DNA of 64,000 nucleotides from Canna indica (lineage: Eukaryota > Streptophyta > Magnoliopsida > Zingiberales > Cannaceae): positions 92,963,501-93,027,500 of the forward strand of contig CP136890.1 of assembly GCA_034359265.1 (NCBI GenBank), in the 5' to 3' direction. Below, piece by piece: positions 34,193-45,140 of this stretch; the first letter of the stretch is position 1, and each line of letters begins with the position of its first letter. A program made the translations under genes and the position numbers. Under the pieces are notes generated by a model that was given only the letters and a program-made list of their open reading frames with translations, searched no databases and was not told where the DNA came from.

Positions 34193-35711
34193 TCACGATG
34201 ACGATGAAGGATGGTCTGGATCATATGGCGGACTCTGGAGTGCCTGGGTGTACACCAGCGTGGACTGACTCGAGGACGATGGATCAGATGATGCTGCTCC
34301 GGGATGACCTGACAAGTTATGTAGCATAACATGCATCTCCGCCATCATCTGACTCTGACGCTTCATCAACTCAATCTGACGCGCGACCATCTCCTCCAAT
34401 GTCCTTATCATGTTACTATGATCATCTCTGGACCTAGAGGTCGACGGCCGCTTACCAGCATGCGGAGGGGTCGGTGCCTCTAGCACGGCTCGCGCATGAC
34501 CACTATCTGCAAAACCATACACGCGGCCATGGTCCCAGCCACCTGCAGCATTGACCCACGCTGTTGCGTCAAAGTCCTTGGGGGTGCCTCCGCGATGTAT
34601 CACCGTTTGACTGTAGGTGTCCTACTCGAGTTTGATTTTTTGTTTAATATTTTTTATAAAACTTAATTTATAAATATATAATGAATAATTAAAACAAATA
34701 TACTTACCATAATGTATACAGCGCGGTTGTTGACGTACTCCCCCGTCCCATGCACTCGACGGAGTGTCCGCTCAAACACCGCCATCGGGGAGGGTCGCTG
34801 GACAGTCCCGTCGTCCAACACTGTCGTCTATATTTACAAAACAAATATATTAATTAGCACACAGAGTAACAAATAAAATATAAAATTAAAATTAAGGTAT
34901 ACTTATCATACGATTCGTGTGCACAACAAATGCAACATAGCCGCCAGTGTGATGCGCTCCTGCCCCCGACATGCGGTTTCTAGCCACAGTCCTAGAAACC
35001 TCCTGCCATCGATCCGTCGACCACATCGCCACGAGCTGGTCCCATATATCAGACGTAATCCAATCGGGGTCGTATCCCCGAGTCTCCGCTATGTTAGTGG
35101 TCCCAGCTCGAGCCATCGCCTGGGACCGGGCCTGCCCCAGTTGCTCGTTGTACCTCGCTCGAGAAATAGTCCCCCAAGCAGCGTAAATGAAGGACCTCTA
35201 GTCCTCAGCCCATGTATAACAAGCTTGCAAAACAATAATATCAGTACCAATATTAATCATCATGCATGTATAAAAAAAAAATTAATACGTGCCTCAAACT
35301 CGTGTCATAACATGTCGACGTGCTCACTAGGCATGTGAGACCACGTGGGCCATGCCCCGTGCATGTATCGTCAAATGGGAGAAGAAATGCTCCTTGACAC
35401 TTCTTCTTGCTCAAACTCGCACAACAAAAATAAAATTTAATATTATATTATGATATAATGAATTTTAATGATTCATAAATCATGATATATTATCGCTCCT
35501 CAATCGCGCTAATGAATCTGTGTGACTCTGCGGCTGGTGGAGGCTGCCACCTGTTCGGCCCGCGTGGCCGCCTGCGTCTGGATGTACTAGCCTCAGCAGT
35601 ATCATCGGCAGAAGGATCAGCAATAGGAGGATCAGTAGTATGAGTAAGTGCTGGAGTCTCACCGATCGGAGACTCCGTAGCTCTCCTACGACGATAACCA
35701 CGACAAGACAT
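34193..35711 (-). pseudogene. CACTA second gene, plant transposase (Ptta/En/Spm) TNPA-like
   Basis: Minus-strand coding blocks, probably separated by introns, are 35711-35490, 35116-34892, about 34831-34709 and 34618-34193. The first is Pro/Arg/Thr-rich (SRRRRPRGPNRWQPPP). The middle blocks carry SDIWDQLVAMWSTDRWQEVS, RTVARNRMSGAGAHHTGGYV and FERTLRRVHGTGEYVNNRA, typical of the PF03004-type plant transposase companion protein. The last block has a coiled-coil-like segment MIRTLEEMVARQIELMKRQS and a Ser-rich tail. The role is presumed binding of subterminal repeats. Completeness of the reading frame is uncertain. Confidence 0.75.
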
Positions 35712-35786
35712 ATATGTCGAATAGGCATATAATTAGATTATTATATATATAGTAGAGATATATTTAATATAAGATATACTTTACAA

Positions 35787-38700
35787 TTATTCCTCATCAT
35801 ATGAGTAATAGTCTTCGAATTCTTCATCTTCTTCCTCTTCTTCATCTTCTTCATCTCCAGCTTCCTCAATTTCATGATCGTCATCATTGGCATATTCAAC
35901 TTCTAATTGAATTGACGTTGTGTCTGCATCTTCTTGATAGAAACCATCTATCACATCAGGTATCAACTCATTTTCTCCTGGTATCGAATCAATTTTTCCT
36001 CTACTTTTAGTCTTACAGACTACACGCCAATCTGCTCTATCTTTATTTCGAGCTGGATATTTTGCGTAATATACTTGTTCGGCTTATGATGCCAATATAA
36101 AAGACTCATTTGCTGCCAATTTGGATTTGTAAGTAACCTCAACATGTTTGTATTTTGGATGAACTTTTATGCCCATTTTTGTTGTATCGAACCAATGACA
36201 TCTAAATAGGATCACTGATTTCAAACCGAAGTACTGCAACTTTATCACTTCTTCCACCAGTCCATAAAAATCCATATCACATTCAACATAGGTTGTCCCT
36301 TTCACGCAGACCCCGACATTCATCGTATTCTTTGCAAATGCATATTCAACCGTGTGAAATTTGTACTCATTAACAAAATATCTGTTATAACACGATACTA
36401 GTCGCGACGGTCCACTAACAAACTCAAATATTCTTTCATCTATTTCAACTCTGTGATCTTTGCTCTAAGCCTGAATCCAAGTAGGGAAATCACGATTCCG
36501 TAATCTCTCCAATTCTTGATCGTTGTGAATAGAGTATTTTTGCACCATCTCAAAGTCAAATAATTCAATGAATTGTTCAATCTCTGGACAATTGAGTAAT
36601 ACGTACAAGTGTGCCAAATGATACTCTTCGTCGCTTAAGTGTCGAGATGGACGAGAACCAAAAGCACGACCAGAGTGACAAAATATATTTAAATGTCCAT
36701 CTGAATGTCGAACTCCCCCAACGTCGTTACGTGGAAGATGATCAAATCTTGTCTGTATTGTCGATTCAAAGTAAAATGAGCAGAATGTTGAAATTTCTTG
36801 AATGATATACGATTCAGATATTAATCCTTCAACAGTTGCGATGTTCTTTACTTTTTTCTTCAAATGATTCATGTATCTTTCAAATAAGTACATCCACCGG
36901 TATTGAACAGGGCCACCAACTCATGCCTCGTATGCCAAGTGTATCGGTAGATGCTCCATCAAGTCAAAAAAGACAGGAGGGAAACACTGCTCCAGCTTGC
37001 ATATGATTTCAACAATATTACTTTCAAGTGTTGATATATCTTCGACTCGAAGGACATTTGCACAAATATTTATAAAAAAACATACTTAATTCAGTCAACA
37101 TACCCCAAATTATCAGGTATAAGATCTTGAAATGCGATCGGAAGCAATCTCTGCATGAATACATGACAATCATGACTCTTCATCCTTTATATTTTGCAAT
37201 CATCGATGTTCACACATCGAGATAAGTTTGAAGCATATCTATCGGATAATCTGAGTTCTTTTATCCATTGATAAACATCTTTGATCTGTTATTTATTTAA
37301 CGTATACGGGGCCTTCGGTTTCAGATATCGTCCGTTGACCTATTGTAACTCCAACTCTGGTCTCTTACGAAGTATTTTCAAATCATGTCGAGCTTTGACA
37401 TTATCTTTAGTTTTTCTGGAAACATCCATCAAAGTGTTGAAAATATTATCAAACATATTTTTTTCAATGTGCATGATATCTAAATTATGTCGAATCAATA
37501 ATGAACTCCAATAGGGCAATTCCCAAACGATACTTTTTTCACTCAGTTATGTGTTTGATCAAAGTGTGACACTCTTTCATTCCGACCAAATACTATCTCT
37601 GGAAGTGCTGAAACACGTGCTAACATTTGTTCACCAGACAACATCGGTGGTGGCTCATCTCTTTCGACTCTGCCGTTAGTAAATTTATTACGATTCCTTC
37701 GATACTGATGGTTAGCCGGTAGGAATCGACGATGACAATAAAAGAATGAGATTTTTCATCCGTTCTTAAGACTGATTGATTTAGAGTGTTCTATACAATA
37801 CAGATAAGAGAGTCGGTCGTGAGTGCTCCAACGAGACAACATGCCATATGCCGAGAAATCATTGATTGTCCACAAGATCGCGGCATTTAAATTAAAGTTT
37901 TGCTTCCGATGACAATCATAAGTGACAACTCCCTCAGTCCATAATATTTTCAATTCATCTATCAAGGGTCTGAGAAACACGTCAATTTCTTTTCGCAGAC
38001 CCTTAGGACTCGGAATAATCATCGAAAGATAAATAAATTCATCTTTCATACACATGACGATGGCAAATTTAAACTGTCAACAGCACTGGCCAAACTGAAT
38101 AAGGAGTTGCAGAATGTCCAAACGGATTAAAATCATCTGTGCACAATCCAAGTCTGATATTTCTAGTATCCCTAGAAATGAAGGATAACATGTATCCAAA
38201 TATTTCCATGCTTCATTGTCGGATGGATGAGTCATTACTGTATCATCACGACTTCTTGCATGCCAACTCATGTAGGGGGCCGTCTTTTTCGACATGAATA
38301 ATCTTTGAAGCCTCTGTCTTAGTGAAAAATACCGAAGCACCTTAAACGGAATATTTTTCTGTCGGACGGATTTCTTCTCCTTGTAACGAGGATGTTGACA
38401 TACAGGGTATTTATCCAACTGCACATTTTCTTTATAATATAAAATATAGTTATTTTAGCACGCATGTATTTTTTCGTACCCAAGCCCCAATTTTCGCATC
38501 AGCTTTTTAGTTTTATAAAAAGTTGACTCAAACTTGTTATCAGTAGGCAGCATTTCATTAATCAATCTTGCAATCCGATCATACGCAATCCCGTTGATAT
38601 TATAATCAGCCTTGATGTTTAGGAGAACCTAGTGTATTTAGGACAATTCTCATACAAAGGTTCATCGGCAGCTTTCAACATCTCGTAAAATTCTACAGCT

Positions 38701-39040
38701 TCTTTATTCAGCAATTCAATCTCTACCGCAGTTTGTACTTTTGTGATATCAATCGTTGTAGTATATGGTGGGACTGACGTCTTAATAACTGGCCGATCAA
38801 CATTATCATTCAGGTGGAATTGACCCTCAAGACTATCAAGTATCATAGTTCTATAGGGATTAGATTGACTGGATGATGAAACACTACCAGAGGAAGATTC
38901 ACCATGTGTCTGAACGACAAGATTGCTCGACGTCCCGACTTCACGTGACTCCCCGTGACAAGTCCATAGAAAATATCTTGGTGCAAATCCTTTGCTATAT
39001 AGATGCAGAGTGATAATTTTTCGATCCAAAAATCATCCAT
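35787..39040 (-). pseudogene. CACTA TNP2-like transposase, broken
   Basis: Minus-strand blocks follow the usual TNP2 order. There is a transposase-associated N-terminal part (HLYSKGFAPRYFLWTCHGES, 39029-38619). The transposase core follows at 38424-38077 with LRYFSLRQRLQRLFMSKKTA and MSWHARSRDD, and at 38055-37756 with IDVFLRPLIDELKILWTEGV. A DUF4218-like block is at 36893-36465 (FERYMNHLKKKVKN, FDHLPRNDVGG). A DUF4216-like block is at 36323-36084 (LQYFGLKSVILFRCHWFD). A very acidic tail (EDEEDEEEEDEEFEDYYS) closes at 35787. Frames change repeatedly and stops intervene, so no functional transposase is made. In intact elements it would cut and join the ends at the CACTA termini. Confidence 0.85.
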
Positions 39041-39274
39041 TCAAGCAAATGCGGCAGGAACATCGGATTTTATCACCGATGCTAACGAATTTCCGATTTG
39101 AATAGGCAAAATTTAGGAAGTAAGTTACGCCTAATCGAAACTCATTCGTTAAAGCTCCACGATCTAGACGTCGGTACATTCAACTTCGATCAACCGACAT
39201 GATTTTGTCAATCAATGATAATTTATTCGGTTAATGCCTTTAGGTGAGATGGTCATATTCTATTCGAAATTTAT

Positions 39275-39457
39275 GTTATTCATATTGCACTAAGTATTTT
39301 TTTAACTGCTAACTTCATTCTAAATTTCGGCAACATCTCCCTACAGTTCTCCAAATACGCATATCATTTGGGCGTGTATCGGAGAACAAGAGAAATGCTG
39401 CCGAAATTTAGAATAAGTTAACGGTTAAAAGAAAAACGTAAGTGCAATACAAATAAC
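39275..39457. repeat. 183-bp imperfect palindrome upstream of TNP2
   Basis: The left arm from GTTATTCATATTGCAC (39275) through TTCTAAATTTCGGC and GTTCTCC pairs with the right arm GGAGAAC, GCCGAAATTTAGAA, GTGCAATACAAATAAC (ending 39457). The loop is about 10-20 nt near 39361. Each arm is about 80-86 nt with scattered mismatches. It lies just upstream of the TNP2-like reading frame. Confidence 0.8.
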
Positions 39458-39670
39458 TATATTCTCAAATTATCCAATCAGGGACAATTCAAGGGTTGTA
39501 CGTCGTATAAAAGATCATCTACTTCTTTTACACGAACATATAACCCCTGAACGGACAATTCAAGGTTTTGTTAAATCATATCCGACTTGTCGATGCGTAC
39601 GTGAAACGTATCAACTCGTCGGATGAATGATTATTTTCTAAATGTTTAAAGTCAGTTCGAGTCCATAGTG

Positions 39671-39800
39671 GACAATTCCGACACGAGTCCAAATTGGATG
39701 ATTCCGGCGGGAGTCCGAAATGGACGATTCCGGCGCGTGTTTGAAATGGATGATTCCGGCGCGAGTCCGAAGTGGACGATTCCGGCGTGAGTCCACTGAG
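39671..39800. repeat. 26-bp minisatellite in CACTA 5' region
   Basis: Five units of 26 bp of the form GAYGATTCCGGCGNGAGTCC begin at 39671, 39697, 39723, 39749 and 39775, preceded by a partial unit from about 39653. The units differ at a few sites. The exact spacing shows a true tandem array. Confidence 0.9.
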
Positions 39801-40194
39801 GACTACTCCAGACTAATTAATATTTTAACTAATTAATTAATATTAATTTACAATATTTTAACTAATTTAAATAATTAACTTACCATTATTAATCTAAAAT
39901 ATAATATTAATCTAACTAAATTAATCTAAACTCTAATCTAAAAATCATAACAATTAATCTAGACCCTAAAAATTAATCTAACAAATTAAACAATTAATTA
40001 AATAATTAATCTAAACAATTAATTAAAAATAAAAAAATAAAATAAAATCATTATTATTTGCATTTCTGGCGTCGGAGTCCGATTGGACTCCGGTGCTGGC
40101 GTCCAATGTCCGGACATTGTGTCCGGACACTGCATAACATTTCGGCCGCGGCCACCGACCGAAACCTTATTTTAAGGGTTTCAGCCGGATCTAC

Positions 40195-40402
40195 CTAGAA
40201 TGAGATGAATTGGCGGTCGAAGGCGGCGAGGAATACCTCGAATAGAATAGGAGGTGGCGGTCGGAACCGATGGTTGAGGACGGGGCGGTGGCGTCGACAG
40301 CGACAGCAGGAATCGTCAGTGTCGGCGCTGGCAGCGAGCGGCGACAACAGAGGAATAGGGAGAAGGAGGAAGGGCACGGACGCGGGCGCGTGCCCTATAT
40401 AA
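40195..40402. other. GC-rich segment near CACTA right end
   Basis: This GC-rich stretch has open frames on both strands (Arg/Gly-rich on plus, Pro-rich on minus) with no recognised domain. It is followed by CCTATATAAAC at 40390-40402. It may be a promoter or leader part for the minus-strand TNP2 gene. I do not call it a gene. Confidence 0.4.
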
Positions 40403-40560
40403 ACTTATCAACAACGGCTCAATAAATCGTTAGAACGCCGTTGCTGATAAGTTTATCATCAGCAACGGCTAACGTGTCTGTTAGAAAGTCGTTGCTAAGA
40501 TAATTAATATCTGCAACGGCTCACGTGTCCGTTAGAACGCGTCGCTCCAACTTCAAACAA
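40403..40560. repeat. CACTA right subterminal repeats
   Basis: CAACGGCT and its complement, and AACGCCGTTGCTGATAAG, recur five or more times, mirroring the left subterminal array. TAACGTGTCTGTTAGAA and CACGTGTCCGTTAGAAC show an internal duplication. The terminal CACTA sequence itself is not visible. Confidence 0.75.
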
Positions 40561-41437
40561 GAATATTTTCGTACATATATTTATACTTCTTTATAGGCAC
40601 ACTTTGTTCATCCAATTGTTTATACTACCATAAGATCAAAAAGTAGTTTCTAAATATTTTAATATATTAAAAATGGATTGATTTGTCAGTTTCAGATTTG
40701 GACAGCTTAAAACTAAATATTATCCTAATATTTAAGAATATTAGAAATATAATATATATGTGAGAAAATTAATGGAATCAGATTTGCTTTCCTTTATTCT
40801 AGCTCTTATGGGGGTGTCTCTTTAAATGTTCCTTCCAAATCGTTGGCATTAATCAAATTAATTGATTGGGGACATCTTTCCCATGCTTCTTGTGTCGGCA
40901 AAGAATACTCTTCCGCACTTAATGTTCTTAGATAAATACGAATAGGTTACAAGTCCATTATTAAGCTCTGGTAAATCTAATGAATTTGATCAGTTGTGAA
41001 GTTCAGCTTAATTAAAACTAATTTAAAAAAATATTAGTTCAAATTTGATCAACTTTATTTGATTGATTTTGATTCTTTAAAGTCTAACTCAAATTATATA
41101 AATGGAAATTTGAAACCAAGTTGAGGAATACACTGTCATGGAGTTCTATTGTTGTTAATTAATGGAGTTGAGGAGTCTTCTATTTCTTCTTCTGACATGG
41201 AGTTCGCAAAGAGTAGGGATTGTAGTACATTAGAATTAGAAAGTGTTTTGAGGAGAGAACATAGTTTTGAAATGTTTGTGTTTTCTAACTATTAGGTTAT
41301 GTTAATTTTTTGGGTTGTATGCCCTTCATCAATGAATTGGCAAGTTCTTGATATAGCTGTTAAAGTTGTTATCGGTTTGCTACTTTGCTGAAGAAAAATT
41401 GAAAACATATTGTAAAACACCTGAACTACACCGTTCA
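40561..41437. other. AT-rich spacer between CACTA and tRNA array
   Basis: No gene or repeat with clear ends is seen. Direct copies of ATGGAGTT (about 41138-41205) are the only local repeats noted. Confidence 0.5.
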
Positions 41438-41509
41438 AGGTCCGTAGTTCCTTGGTACAGCATTTGACTGCAGATCCAAGAGGTCACCGATTCATACCTG
41501 GGTTACTCA
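41438..41509 (+). pseudogene. tRNA-Cys(GCA) pseudogene, array copy 1
   Basis: The anticodon loop CTGCAGA with GCA at 41470-41472 is kept, but the D-arm (GTTCCTTGGTACAGC) and T-loop (GATTCATACCT in place of GGTTCGAACCC) are changed, and the acceptor ends do not pair. Box B is destroyed, so transcription is unlikely. Confidence 0.75.
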
Positions 41510-41579
41510 TTCAATTTTTTTTTTAATCTTTATTAAGTAAATAAATTAAAAAACTGATCAGCTGTCCCGTACTGTTCAA

Positions 41580-41651
41580 GGGTCTATAGTTCTGTGGTAG
41601 AGCATTTGACTGCAAATTAAGAGGTCATTGATTCAAACCCGGTTGAGCCTT
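41580..41651 (+). pseudogene. tRNA-Cys(GCA) pseudogene, array copy 2
   Basis: Homologous to the intact copies from GGGTCTATAG to GGTTGAGCCT. The anticodon loop is CTGCAAA, the 3' anticodon stem is altered (TTAAG), and the T-arm reads ATTGATTCAAACCCGGT with a weakened stem. Probably inactive, although box B (GATTCAAACCC) is close to consensus. Confidence 0.7.
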
Positions 41652-41717
41652 TTTCCACTTTTTTATCTTAATTAAATAAACCTTTAAAATAGTAAACAGC
41701 TTTTCTTTACTGTTCAA

Positions 41718-41789
41718 GGGTCCATAGCTTAGTGGTAGAGCATTTGACTGCAGATCAAGAGGTCACCGGTTCGAACCCGGTTGGACCCT
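41718..41789 (+). tRNA. tRNA-Cys(GCA), array copy 3
   Basis: A full cloverleaf. The acceptor GGGTCCA pairs perfectly with TGGACCC. The D-stem GCTT/GAGC has one T-G wobble. The anticodon stem TTTGA/TCAAG encloses loop CTGCAGA with anticodon GCA at 41750-41752. The T-arm ACCGG TTCGAAC CCGGT is perfect. CAA precedes the first base by a short distance, as at plant tRNA start sites, and a T6 terminator follows. There is no intron; CCA is not encoded. Confidence 0.9.
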
Positions 41790-41855
41790 TTTTTACTTTT
41801 TTATCTTAATTAAATAAACCATTAAAATAGTAAACAGCTTTCCCCTACTGTTCAA

Positions 41856-41927
41856 GGGTCCATAGCTCAGTGGTAGAGCATTTGACTGCAGATCAAGAGG
41901 TCACCGGTTCGAACCCGGTTGGGCCCT
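41856..41927 (+). tRNA. tRNA-Cys(GCA), array copy 4
   Basis: The best copy of the array. The acceptor GGGTCCA/TGGGCCC has one T-G wobble. The D-stem GCTC/GAGC, the anticodon stem around CTGCAGA (GCA at 41888-41890) and the T-arm ACCGG/CCGGT are all paired. TTCAA lies immediately upstream and a T5 Pol III terminator directly downstream. Confidence 0.93.
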
Positions 41928-41993
41928 TTTTCACTTTTTTATCTTAATTAAATAAACCATTAAAAACAGTAAACAGCTTTACACTATCGTTCA

Positions 41994-42065
41994 AGGTCCG
42001 TAGCTCAGTGGTAGAGCATTTGACTGCAGATCAAGAGGTCATCTGTTCGAACCCGATTGGGTTTT
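41994..42065 (+). tRNA. tRNA-Cys(GCA)-like, array copy 5, probably weakened
   Basis: The D-arm and anticodon arm are intact (GCA at 42026-42028) and box B GTTCGAACCC is present. The acceptor stem AGGTCCG pairs with TGGGTTT only through several wobbles, and the T-stem ATCTG/CCGAT has one mismatch. It may be transcribed but poorly stable; a pseudogene call is equally reasonable. Confidence 0.55.
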
Positions 42066-42119
42066 TTTTCATTTTTTTATCTTAATAAAATCTTAGAACA
42101 GCTTACCTTTACCGTTTAA

Positions 42120-42192
42120 GCGTCTGTAGCTTAGTTGTGGAGTATTTGACTGCATATCAGAAGAGGTCACTGGTTCGAACCCAGTTGGCCAT
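42120..42192 (+). pseudogene. tRNA-Cys pseudogene, array copy 6
   Basis: The most divergent copy: GCGTCTGTAG start, D-loop TTAGTTGTGGAGT, anticodon loop CTGCATA with a two-base insertion after it. Box B GGTTCGAACCC is still present, and the 3' acceptor part (TTGGCC) does not pair with the 5' part. Confidence 0.75.
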
Positions 42193-42988
42193 TTCTTTCA
42201 AATTTTTATCTTAATTAATTTATATTTATTTAACTTAAATAACCCTATATAATATGATGCTAGAAGTTTTAACTTATTTAAAACATAAAATAGATAGAAA
42301 AATATAAATACTTTATTAATAATTGCAAAAGATCAAACCTTTCAAAAAGTTTTATCTTCTTATTTTAAAAAAATTGATTCTCTCTCCCTACATTCTGAGC
42401 TCACCCCCACCTCTTTACATCAGTGTCGTCAGAGAGCCAGAAATTTAAAACAACATTAGAATTTTTTTTAGCGGTGCGATAATAATTGAAATAAATTAAA
42501 AATTAAAAAATCACAGTGGTACTAATAAAATATTATAATAAATTTGAAAAAAAAAAACTTTTAATGTTGAAATATATTTAGTAATTGACTCTTATTAGAA
42601 ATTCTTATCATTTTTATTTTTTATAAATTGAATTAATTGAGAGATTCTTACAAAATGTGTTTTATTAACTCAGATGTTGAGGGGCAAGTGCGATAATATA
42701 TAATTTCTACTAATATAAATAAGTAGGCACATCGCAGGAAAGCATGTTAGAAGCTCTTTCTCCCCTTCGAAGCTTTTTCAAGCCATAATTAAGATGAAAA
42801 CTGTGTACTCCATGCACATGCTTTTTATTGGTAAAAAATGAAGATAGTGAATGAAACATCCACATGTAACCTAGGATAATTCTAAATGAGCAATTAAACT
42901 ATACAGAGAATTCTACCATTTGTCAAAAAAGACTTTTACCCTACAAAACAAAAGTAACCAATTACATTAGTGATCGAGTCCATATGAT
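42193..42988. other. AT-rich spacer, 3' flank of the BAH/TFIIS gene
   Basis: No gene is seen. It includes the likely 3' UTR of the minus-strand gene ending at 42989 (about 42750-42988). Confidence 0.5.
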
Positions 42989-45080
42989 CTATTCACGGTT
43001 AGCTGCAGAGGCAGCAACTTCGTCCGTCTTTGATCGGTTGAAAGATCTCTGGGATTCAAGAACAGGCATATAAGCTGCAGTTGACTTCTGCAATAGATCG
43101 GTGGCCGGCCTTTCTGACTCACGGGGGCTCACCAAGGACTTCTCGACGGCATCAAATTTGGCAGTAGCCCAAGGGGCAGCGCCCACATTTACAACAACAC
43201 TGGGGGCATCGATCGTCAGTGATGAGATGGCATCCCGAGATGTGTACCACATGTGACCACAAGCAGTGCACTCCAGCTGATTTTGTTATTTAATAAAAGA
43301 GGATAAAGGCAATGCAATCAATGTTCAAGTATGCAAATCGAAAGAGATTTATATAACCATGCATGGTGGCACTACGTATGCTGATTTACGACCAGCAAGA
43401 GACTGACTTTGGTAGATCAAAAGATTCCCAATTTACCACCACAATCAAAAGGTAAGGCACATGCTAACTGACCTGATATCGGTCTCCATGACCACCAGCC
43501 TGTATAATGTCAACAAGACCGACTTTTTTCTCAGTGCATCTTGTACATCGAGCATCAGTCATCTGCTAAGGCAAACATTGTAACCACATATTCAACATAT
43601 TTATTTAAGGATCAGAAAGTAATAGCCTGGTTTTTAGATGTTTGGTCCGAATAGATATCTGCCCTTTTAATGCAGATTTCTCTCCAAAAACATTTTAAAA
43701 AAAAATTGAAGATTTTACCTGCAATTGTTTTGTTTCCTCAGGTTCCTTTGGTGCTTTTTCTTGGTCAGTGAAACCAGCCTGAAAAGCTCAATAAAGAATC
43801 ACTTAATGGCCTTCATTTATATGGACCAAATAACCAAGGCAACTAAAAGAACAACATATACCATCTGATAGAAAAAAATGATGGACAACCTTTAGTTACA
43901 CTAGTGGACTTACTTAATTGATACTTTACAGATATATCAAATATAATATATCATAATGGTGCTGGGTCTTTCTTTTTATGAACAAAGAAAAGAGATAACT
44001 GGCTTTTGCATATCCAACTGTTATACACAGGCCAAATGAAAATGGAATGAAGTACAATAACAATCTAATTTTCATTCAGCTCCAAAGGACACTTGCTAAG
44101 AAAAGAGACAAACCCTTAGCTCGTTGGGAGACATGGACAAGATAGTCACGGGATCTAACTCTTTGTTCAGCAAACGTCTTGGCAATACAGGCCAACTCTG
44201 CACAATTAGATAAGAATATATAAAACTCTATCTCAAGCCATAAATAATAATCTTTCACGATTTATATTACATAGATAATAGCAATTTTGGAAATCCCATA
44301 GCAGAAACAACTTTTCTCTATTAAGCATTTGCATGACTAGTTATCGTTCATCTTTTGCAATAAAAAGACTTTTCTCTATTAAGCATTCCCATAACTAGTT
44401 TTATGCTAGGGGTGTAATCGAGTCGAGCCTGCCTGTGCTCGAGCTCGGCTCGTTTAAGAAATGTCGAGCTCGGCTCGTTTAGGCTCGTTTATTTTTCTCA
44501 AGCTTGATCGAGCTCGTTCAAGCTCGATTAAGCTCGGCTCGACTCGGGTTTATGCTTGACCCAATATGAAATATTAATATTTATATAATTATATATAAAT
44601 ATATGAAGCTCGATAGGCTCACTAGCCGCTCGAGTCGAGTATTACTTAGCTCGAGCTCGACTCGCTCGTATGTAAAGCTCGACTTGAGCTCGGCTCTAGC
44701 TCGATAAGATCGAGTCGAGTTCGAGTTTTCATTGAGTCGATCTCGAGTAGCTCACGGACTGCGGCCCACTTACACCCCCTAGTTTATGCCTTTATGGTAT
44801 ATTTTTTGCAATAAAAATAGGAAAACTTAATTATGCAAGAGAATGAAGAAAACCGTATACTGTAATAGATAGCAAGTTTATGAAAAAAAATTGAAGATCT
44901 TGTATCTCATATTGTGGGCCAGTTAGGCAATGCCATGAGAAAAGAAAGGTTATGGCAACACACATTTGTGACACACAATTGCATTTTTGTCCTTTAGTAG
45001 AGTCAACAACTTCCAACTGGCTTCCTCTCTGTCTAACAATGCAGAAGAGAGAAGGAAGCAACTTCTCTAATTTTTAAGCA

Positions 45081-45140
<60 letters not shown>

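Larger units (their letters stand above)
33493..40560 (-). mobile_element. CACTA (En/Spm-type) DNA transposon, decayed
   Basis: The left edge TACTACTGGAATAATGAGC (33493) matches the CACTACTGGAAA terminus of CACTA elements with the first base changed. Subterminal regions at both ends (33510-33920 and 40400-40560) are packed with AGCAACGGC/GCCGTTGCT motifs, the expected transposase-binding repeats. Between them, on the minus strand, lie a TNP2-like transposase gene (35787-39040) and a second TNPA-like gene (34193-35711). The right terminal repeat and the 3-bp target duplication could not be recognised, so the right edge is approximate. Stops and frameshifts indicate an inactive copy. Confidence 0.85.

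Noticed and set aside
36611..36805. Plus-strand frames inside the CACTA element
   Set aside because: They are antisense shadows of the TNP2-like gene.
40195..40402. Arg/Gly-rich and Pro-rich frames near the CACTA right end
   Set aside because: Low-complexity frames on both strands of a GC-rich segment; no domain.
33510..40560. CRISPR-like reading of the regularly spaced AGCAACGG and 26-bp repeats
   Set aside because: This is a plant transposon; repeats are CACTA subterminal motifs and a minisatellite without unique spacers or cas genes.
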